Assembly: GCF_938028735.1 (NCBI RefSeq)
Contig: NZ_CALIMF010000021.1
Location: forward strand, 1 to 34,695
Origin: an uncultured Thermanaerothrix sp.
GTDB lineage: Bacteria > Chloroflexota > Anaerolineae > Anaerolineales > Anaerolineaceae
DNA length: 34,695 nt
Direction: 5' to 3'
The notes under the pieces are model-generated. The model was given only the letters and a program-made list of their open reading frames with translations, was not told where the DNA came from and searched no databases. Made by a program: the position numbers and the translations under genes. The stretch's first letter is position 1. Every line of letters starts with the position of its first letter. Below are positions 31,181 through 34,695 of this stretch, one piece after another.

Positions 31181-31684
31181 ATGCGAAAAGTGCAGATACT
31201 CCTACTTTTGATGGTGTTGGTGGGCGCGCTCGTGGGGTGTAAGGCGAGAGTTGAGGCGGGGCGCTTGATCGTGCCAGTGCGACTGGATGAATCTGCCTTG
31301 CGCCAGTTGATAGACTTGGCGATCAAGGCCTACACCGCCCAGCAGGGCAGCAATCCCCTGACTGTAACCGTGGATACGCTTGCCTTCCTGCCGCCAGATG
31401 GATTGGCGGTTGCTGTGCACGCCCAAACCGAGAACACTCCCACCGTCAACGCTCAAGCCGAGATGCGCTTTGCCGTGCAGGATGGCCTGCCGCAGGTGCG
31501 CATTACTCGCCTGGATATCCCCAACGTGACGGTGAGCGAGGAACAGTTGCAGACCCTAAATAATCTGCTGAGCCGCCAGTTGCAGGAGCAGATGCGCCGG
31601 GCAGGGGATCGGGTCACCCTGCGCGAAATCAGCGTTGAAGCGGATGCCCTGGTGCTACAGGTGGAGGTACAACTGACGCGCTGA
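31181..31684 (+). CDS. Lipoprotein of unknown function
   Basis: This 167-aa protein has a lipoprotein signal (MRKVQILLLLMVLVGALVGC, with C20 the modified Cys), so it is probably anchored outside the membrane. The mature part alternates strands with a helix (RLDESALRQLIDLAIKAYTAQ) and strands such as LTVTVDTLAFLPPDGLAVAVHAQ, then LQTLNNLLSRQLQEQMRRAGDRVTLREISVEADALVLQVEV. This pattern, with a strand pair enclosing a long helix, recalls DUF2140/LmeA-like lipid-binding proteins, but the resemblance is weak. AGGTG precedes the ATG. A TAGAAT -10-like box lies at 31129-31134. It is upstream of the cas6 gene by 42 nt; a link to CRISPR is not evident. Confidence 0.65.
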   Translation: MRKVQILLLLMVLVGALVGCKARVEAGRLIVPVRLDESALRQLIDLAIKAYTAQQGSNPLTVTVDTLAFLPPDGLAVAVHAQTENTPTVNAQAEMRFAVQDGLPQVRITRLDIPNVTVSEEQLQTLNNLLSRQLQEQMRRAGDRVTLREISVEADALVLQVEVQLTR

Positions 31685-31709
31685 AGCCAGCCCAGTGTTG
31701 CCGTCGGTG

Positions 31710-31718
31710 TGATAGAAT
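31710..31718 (+). promoter_or_regulatory. Extended -10 box of cas6
   Basis: TGATAGAAT contains a TGn extension followed by the -10 hexamer TAGAAT (31713-31718). The cas6 ATG at 31727 lies 8 nt downstream, so the transcript may start at or within two bases of the start codon (a leaderless mRNA). No good -35 is seen. Confidence 0.5.
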
Positions 31719-31748
31719 CGGGGGCGATGGCTACCATCGTCCCCGATT
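31716..31748. promoter_or_regulatory. 33-bp near-perfect palindrome over cas6 start
   Basis: AATCGGGGGCGATGG (31716-31730) and CCATCGTCCCCGATT (31734-31748) are inverted repeats with 14 of 15 positions Watson-Crick and one G-T, separated by CTA. The palindrome overlaps the -10 box on the left and the first seven codons on the right, and the start codon 31727-31729 sits inside the left arm. As DNA it could be an operator for a dimeric regulator; as RNA, if the transcript starts upstream, it would hide the start codon. Confidence 0.85.
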
Positions 31749-32632
31749 TGCTTTCGTTGGTGCTCACCCTGCGCCCGGCGCCACAAGTCTCGCAGGCCCA
31801 ACGTCCCATCCCGCGCTGGTGGGGGCGCGCTGCCCATGCTCTCTTCCTGCGTGTGATCGGCACCACTGATCCCGACTTGGCGCAGCGCCTTCACGATGAG
31901 GAAGGGGTGCGCCCCTTCACTGCCTCGAACTTGTTAGGCACTTTCCCCCACGGGCGGCTTGACCCCGAACAGCGCTATACCCTGCGCTACACCGCCCTCA
32001 CTGCCGAGGTGGCGGCGCTCCTGATCCAGGCAGCGCGTACGGGGATGCTGGCCCCGGGCGCGACCCTTATCCTGGACGACCTGCCTTTTCAGGTGCTTGC
32101 GGTGGCTATGGACGGAACCGCCCACCCTTGGGCGGCAACCACTTCCTTTACCGAACTGAGTGCACAGCACCTCTTGCCCCATCACCGTCCGCCACGCCGT
32201 CTCACTTTACATTTTGCCAGCCCGACTGGCTTTCACTCCAACGGACGCACCCAACCTTTACCTCTGCCGGAATTGGTCTTTGGTAACTTGCTGGAGCGTT
32301 GGAATCGCTTTGCGCCGGTAGCGCTGCCCGAAGCGGCGCGCCAGTATGCCGCCGAGTGCCTGGTTGTCTCGCGTTTTAACCTGCGTAGCCAGGCTGTGCC
32401 ACTCAAGGAGGGTGGGTTGCGCATCGGCACGGTGGGCGAGGTGGCTTACACCACCCGTAATTACGACCGTTACTGGATGGGAGTCATGAGTGCTCTGGCG
32501 GCGCTGGCACAGTTCTCAGGCGTAGGCGTGGCCGTTTCAGCCGGCATGGGGCAGTGTCGTTGGCGCCCCGATGACTTGACCCAACCCCCCGCAGCCGAGA
32601 CAAGCCCACCAGAAGAAAGCTCCCTGGCGTGA
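31727..32632 (+). CDS. cas6: CRISPR-associated endoribonuclease Cas6
   Basis: This 301-aa protein has the double ferredoxin-like layout of Cas6: an N-terminal half with VRPFTASNLLGTF (the (Y/F)T-x-S-x-L-G element), TSFTELSAQHLLPHH in the middle, and FASPTGFHSNGRTQPLPLPELVFGNLLERWNRF. The C-terminal glycine-rich loop GVGVAVSAGMGQCRW near 264-279 binds RNA. Cas6 cuts the CRISPR transcript inside each repeat to make crRNAs. The catalytic His cannot be set firmly by eye. ATG at 31727 is preferred; a GTG at 31709 is in frame but overlaps the -10 box. The last 25 residues are a Pro/Glu/Ser tail. Confidence 0.9.
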   Translation: MATIVPDLLSLVLTLRPAPQVSQAQRPIPRWWGRAAHALFLRVIGTTDPDLAQRLHDEEGVRPFTASNLLGTFPHGRLDPEQRYTLRYTALTAEVAALLIQAARTGMLAPGATLILDDLPFQVLAVAMDGTAHPWAATTSFTELSAQHLLPHHRPPRRLTLHFASPTGFHSNGRTQPLPLPELVFGNLLERWNRFAPVALPEAARQYAAECLVVSRFNLRSQAVPLKEGGLRIGTVGEVAYTTRNYDRYWMGVMSALAALAQFSGVGVAVSAGMGQCRWRPDDLTQPPAAETSPPEESSLA

Positions 32633-32806
32633 ACCAGGATCATCCTTTGCTCCTTTGACATCACCCGCTACAGCGGCCACATGTGAAAGCGTACAACTAG
32701 AAGCGCATTCTAATTTATGCCAGTTGGCAATTTTCTTGCAACTGTAGCCGGTTAAGGGTGTCTTCGTGCTCACTCGGCCAAGAGAAGGGAGGCGTTGATT
32801 GGGCAG
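32633..32806 (+). other. Gap between cas6 and cas1
   Basis: This 174-nt stretch carries no gene. It holds a bulged hairpin, AGTTGGCAA with TTGCAACT (about 32723-32745). A TTGACA at 32654-32659 lacks a good -10. The strong site AAGGGAGG (32785-32792) near the end serves cas1. Confidence 0.4.
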
Positions 32807-33817
32807 ATGCCACCGTTGTATGTGGCTCATCAGGGAGCGCGCCTGCGCATTCACAATCGTCGCTTGACTGTAGAAGCCGCTGAGGGCGATCCACCGCCCA
32901 TCTTGGCTAACGTGCCCCTAGGGCAGGTTTCACAAGTGGTGCTGTTCGGTCATGTTGGCCTGACCACACCAGCCATCCATGCCCTGCTGAGCGAAGGGAT
33001 TGAAGTTGTTTTCTTGACTCAGGATGGCGACTACCGCGGACGCCTGAGTGGGGAGTTGACCCCGCACGTTCCTTTGCGTCGCGCTCAATACCGCCGCCTT
33101 GAAGACCCTACCTTTACCTTGGGGATGGCGCGTGGCTTTGTCCAAGCCAAACTAGAACACCAACGCACTCTGCTTCAACGTCACCAGCGGGAGGCATGTG
33201 ATCCCATTGTAGCTAAGGCAGTGGCCGGCCTGGAGCGGTTCCTGCGCCAGGTGCCCCATAAAACTACTCTGGCTTCCCTGCGCGGGCTGGAAGGTGCTGC
33301 GACTGCGGCCTATTTTAGTGGCTATCGCCGTTTCTTCGATCCCGTCTGGCGTTTTGAGTCTCGTCAGCGCCGCCCTCCGCCCGACCCAGTTAATGCATTG
33401 CTCTCGTTGGGTTATACCCTGTTGGCTGAATTGACCACCAGTGCTGTGCGCACCGTAGGGTTGGATCCGTATGCCGGTTTTCTCCATGAAGTGGTTTACA
33501 ACCGTCCTGCACTAGGCTTGGATCTCATGGAAGAGTTTCGCCCAGTGGTGGATGGGTTGGTGCTGTGGGCCTGTCGTAGTGGGCAGATCACCCCCGATGA
33601 TTTCCACCCCGGCGATGCTGAACGCCCTGTAGTGTTGGGCGAAAAAGGGCGACGCCTCTTCTTGCATGCCTTTGAGGAACGCATGGAACGGCGTTTTACT
33701 CACCCCTTGAGTGGTCAAACACTCACCCTGCGTCAGTGCCTGATCGAACAGGCGCGCCAGATTGCTCATTGCATCACCGAGGGACAAGCCAGTTATCGGG
33801 GGATGGGGTTCCGCTAG
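32807..33817 (+). CDS. cas1: CRISPR-associated endonuclease Cas1
   Basis: This 336-aa protein is a full-length Cas1. It starts MPPLYVAHQGARLRI, has LGQVSQVVLFGHVGLTTPAIHALL near 38-61, LRRAQYRRLEDP near 90-101, and the catalytic residues E162 (LRGLEGAATAAYF), H227 (YAGFLHEVV) and the acidic pair D239/E242 (LGLDLMEEFRPVVDG). With Cas2 it inserts new spacers at the leader end of the array. ATG at 32807 matches where the family begins; a TTG at 32795 is in frame and lies only 2 nt from the GGAGG site. Cas2 starts 1 nt after its stop. Confidence 0.97.
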   Translation: MPPLYVAHQGARLRIHNRRLTVEAAEGDPPPILANVPLGQVSQVVLFGHVGLTTPAIHALLSEGIEVVFLTQDGDYRGRLSGELTPHVPLRRAQYRRLEDPTFTLGMARGFVQAKLEHQRTLLQRHQREACDPIVAKAVAGLERFLRQVPHKTTLASLRGLEGAATAAYFSGYRRFFDPVWRFESRQRRPPPDPVNALLSLGYTLLAELTTSAVRTVGLDPYAGFLHEVVYNRPALGLDLMEEFRPVVDGLVLWACRSGQITPDDFHPGDAERPVVLGEKGRRLFLHAFEERMERRFTHPLSGQTLTLRQCLIEQARQIAHCITEGQASYRGMGFR

Positions 33818-33818
33818 C

Positions 33819-34106
33819 ATGGACGAGCGTGCGTTTTATGTTCTGGCGTACGATATTGGTGACGACCGTCGCCGTCTCAAAATTGCACGGCTGATGGAGA
33901 GCCTAGGCGAGCGGGTGCAGGAAAGCGTCTTCGAGGCCTACCTGACACCACGTGAATTGGAGCGCTTGCTCAAGCGCGTGGAACGGGTGTTGGCGGTTGA
34001 TGAGGATTCGCTGCGTATCTACCGCTTGTGCGCAGCATGTAAGGCTACCGTTCGTACCCTCGGGCGTGCTCGCTTAACCCCGCCACCAGGGGTGATCGTG
34101 GTTTAG
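33819..34106 (+). CDS. cas2: CRISPR-associated protein Cas2
   Basis: This 95-aa protein has the Cas2 ferredoxin-like fold: FYVLAYDIGDDRRRLKIARLMESLGERVQESVFEAYLTPRELERLL near 6-50, with the conserved metal-site D12 (YDI). Then come SLRIYRLCAACKATVRTLG and a C-terminal VIVV strand. Cas2 forms the central dimer of the Cas1-Cas2 integrase. The start is 1 nt after the cas1 stop, so it is co-translated; the longer upstream frame lies inside cas1. The CRISPR leader follows. Confidence 0.96.
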   Translation: MDERAFYVLAYDIGDDRRRLKIARLMESLGERVQESVFEAYLTPRELERLLKRVERVLAVDEDSLRIYRLCAACKATVRTLGRARLTPPPGVIVV

Positions 34107-34317
34107 GAGCGAAGTGTCTTGGCTGGCTTTGTAGAAGTGGGGCGCGCTGCAAATCTGCGCCACTGCGTAGATGTGGGAAAGGCATGCCCTTGCGATCGTC
34201 TCCACTGTAGTCGAGTCCAAAGGGGGAGTGGTTTTACCCACTTTGGCTAAGAGGATGTCCCTGGGTTGGGAGAAATGTCACAGCAGGTATTCTTTCTTAA
34301 GATCCCCTCGGCGCATC

Positions 34318-34346
34318 TTGCGTTCTAAAGGAAAAATCCCTATAAT
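34318..34346 (+). promoter_or_regulatory. Leader promoter TTGCGT-17-TATAAT
   Basis: TTGCGT (34318-34323) and consensus TATAAT (34341-34346) are 17 bp apart and point to the array. Transcription would start near 34353, about 300 nt before the first repeat. A closer promoter may exist but is not clear to me. Confidence 0.5.
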
Positions 34347-34459
34347 TAAGAACAACCCCTTTCCGAACCTTAACAAGCGTATATAGGCGAGGATAGGCCG
34401 AGCCGCTAGGATAGAGAAGAACGAAAGTCCGTGAGAGTGTTTGTTGTGAAAAATATCAC

Positions 34460-34524
34460 TTTTGCGTGACCCCCCCTCAAAATTGAGCTGAAAATGGGCT
34501 CCAACAGGAGGGGGGTACGCAAAA
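34460..34524 (+). repeat. Inverted repeat in leader
   Basis: TTTTGCGTGACCCCCCCTC (34460-34478) pairs with GAGGGGGGTACGCAAAA (34508-34524), with two single-base bulges. A smaller stem GAGC/GCTC (34485-34488 with 34498-34501) can form in the loop. It could be a cruciform or protein-binding element of the leader or a strong hairpin in the precursor RNA. Confidence 0.75.
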
Positions 34525-34659
34525 CAGCAGGGGTGGTTTAAAACCCCCGTTTCAAGCCCCCAAACAGGGCCCATAGTGGGTTAAATTCTTCCCTTTAGGC
34601 CCCGAAACGAGCGCTAAAGGGCGGGCTTTCTCCCACTTTGAATTGTCTAGATGTCTGCA

Positions 34660-34695
34660 GTCTGAATCATCCAATGCCCGCCAGGGCATTAAGAC
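34660..34695 (+). CRISPR. Putative first CRISPR repeat (array cut by window end)
   Basis: The last 36 nt have the form of a CRISPR repeat. They begin GTCTGAAT and end ATTAAGAC, near-inverted ends, and hold an inner hairpin AATGCCC-GCCA-GGGCATT (34673-34690) of the kind Cas6 recognises. A length of 36 nt is usual. It follows cas6, cas1, cas2 and a leader. Only one copy can lie in the window, so repetition is not shown; the assignment rests on shape and place. If right, Cas6 would cut at or just after the 3' side of the hairpin, leaving a short 5' handle ending AAGAC. Confidence 0.72.

Larger units (their letters stand above)
34107..34659 (+). promoter_or_regulatory. CRISPR leader region
   Basis: The 553 nt between cas2 and the putative first repeat hold no convincing gene, though several open frames cross it. 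AT content rises from about 34290. Structures include a bulged hairpin at 34136-34164, a CCAA...AGTGG/CCACT...TTGG hairpin near 34217-34246, a promoter at 34318-34346, a long inverted repeat at 34460-34524 and a CCCTTTAG/CTAAAGGG pair at 34591-34621. The position next to cas2 and before a repeat-like sequence fits a leader, where Cas1-Cas2 recognises the integration site and crRNA precursor transcription begins. Confidence 0.7.

Noticed and set aside
31716..31748. The cas6 start palindrome as a stray CRISPR repeat.
   Set aside because: Its arms do not match the stem of the putative repeat at 34660-34695, and its length and loop differ.
34278..34574. Open frames across the region after cas2.
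   Set aside because: They cross inverted repeats and a promoter, have no ribosome sites and show no protein features; a leader explains the region better.

Overview
The window looks like about 35 kb of chromosome from a bacterium of the Chloroflexota, most likely an Anaerolineae-type, possibly thermophilic organism. This is inferred from moderately high GC, the gene mix (LiaF-like envelope proteins, roadblock/V4R signalling genes, a paired SNF2 helicase and SWIM protein, a Cas1 typical of filamentous thermophiles) and no sign of an outer-membrane assembly gene set. No rRNA or tRNA gene was seen. One structural RNA gene is clear: the small bacterial SRP RNA (ffs), with its own promoter.

Layout. 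1-1318: decayed toxin-antitoxin debris (a broken AbrB-type antitoxin, an intact PIN toxin, an orphan ribbon-helix-helix antitoxin) and a gene-poor 330-nt stretch. 1319-4496: operon frr-uppS-cdsA-glpX (ribosome recycling, undecaprenyl-PP and CDP-diacylglycerol synthesis, gluconeogenic FBPase). 4499-5341: a HEPN/MNT toxin-antitoxin module bracketed by 32-nt direct repeats that duplicate the glpX terminator. 5379-8743 (minus): an envelope operon of two LiaF-like proteins, a polytopic membrane protein and a SIMPL lipoprotein. 8984-11143: a small ABM-like protein, an N-formylglutamate-amidohydrolase-like protein, ffs and a zinc-ribbon methyltransferase. 11140-14277 (minus): a DevS-like GAF-GAF histidine kinase, menG/ubiE and another methyltransferase, with overlapping ends. 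14479-16580: a secreted helical-repeat protein and a GMC oxidoreductase. 16872-19527: a roadblock / V4R / response-regulator / polyprenyl-phosphate mannosyltransferase operon. 19509-23397 (minus): rsmA, a YabE-like G5-3D protein and a membrane glycosyltransferase. 23475-27816: a small membrane protein, then (minus) the SNF2 helicase and SWIM protein pair. 28214-31684: an ArsR-like regulator with a perfect 20-bp operator, an MFS exporter, OsmC and a lipoprotein. 31727-34695: cas6, cas1, cas2, a structured leader of about 550 nt and what appears to be the first CRISPR repeat, which ends exactly at the last base of the window.

The most interesting points are: (i) the CRISPR adaptation/processing module with its leader and first repeat but no effector genes in view; (ii) a 33-bp near-perfect palindrome over the cas6 -10 box and start codon; (iii) the repeat-flanked HEPN/MNT insertion into a bidirectional terminator; (iv) the roadblock/V4R/degenerate-GGDEF signalling operon; and (v) a possible heme-type sensor kinase co-transcribed with menaquinone methylation. 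Functions are read from motifs by eye; no database search was possible.
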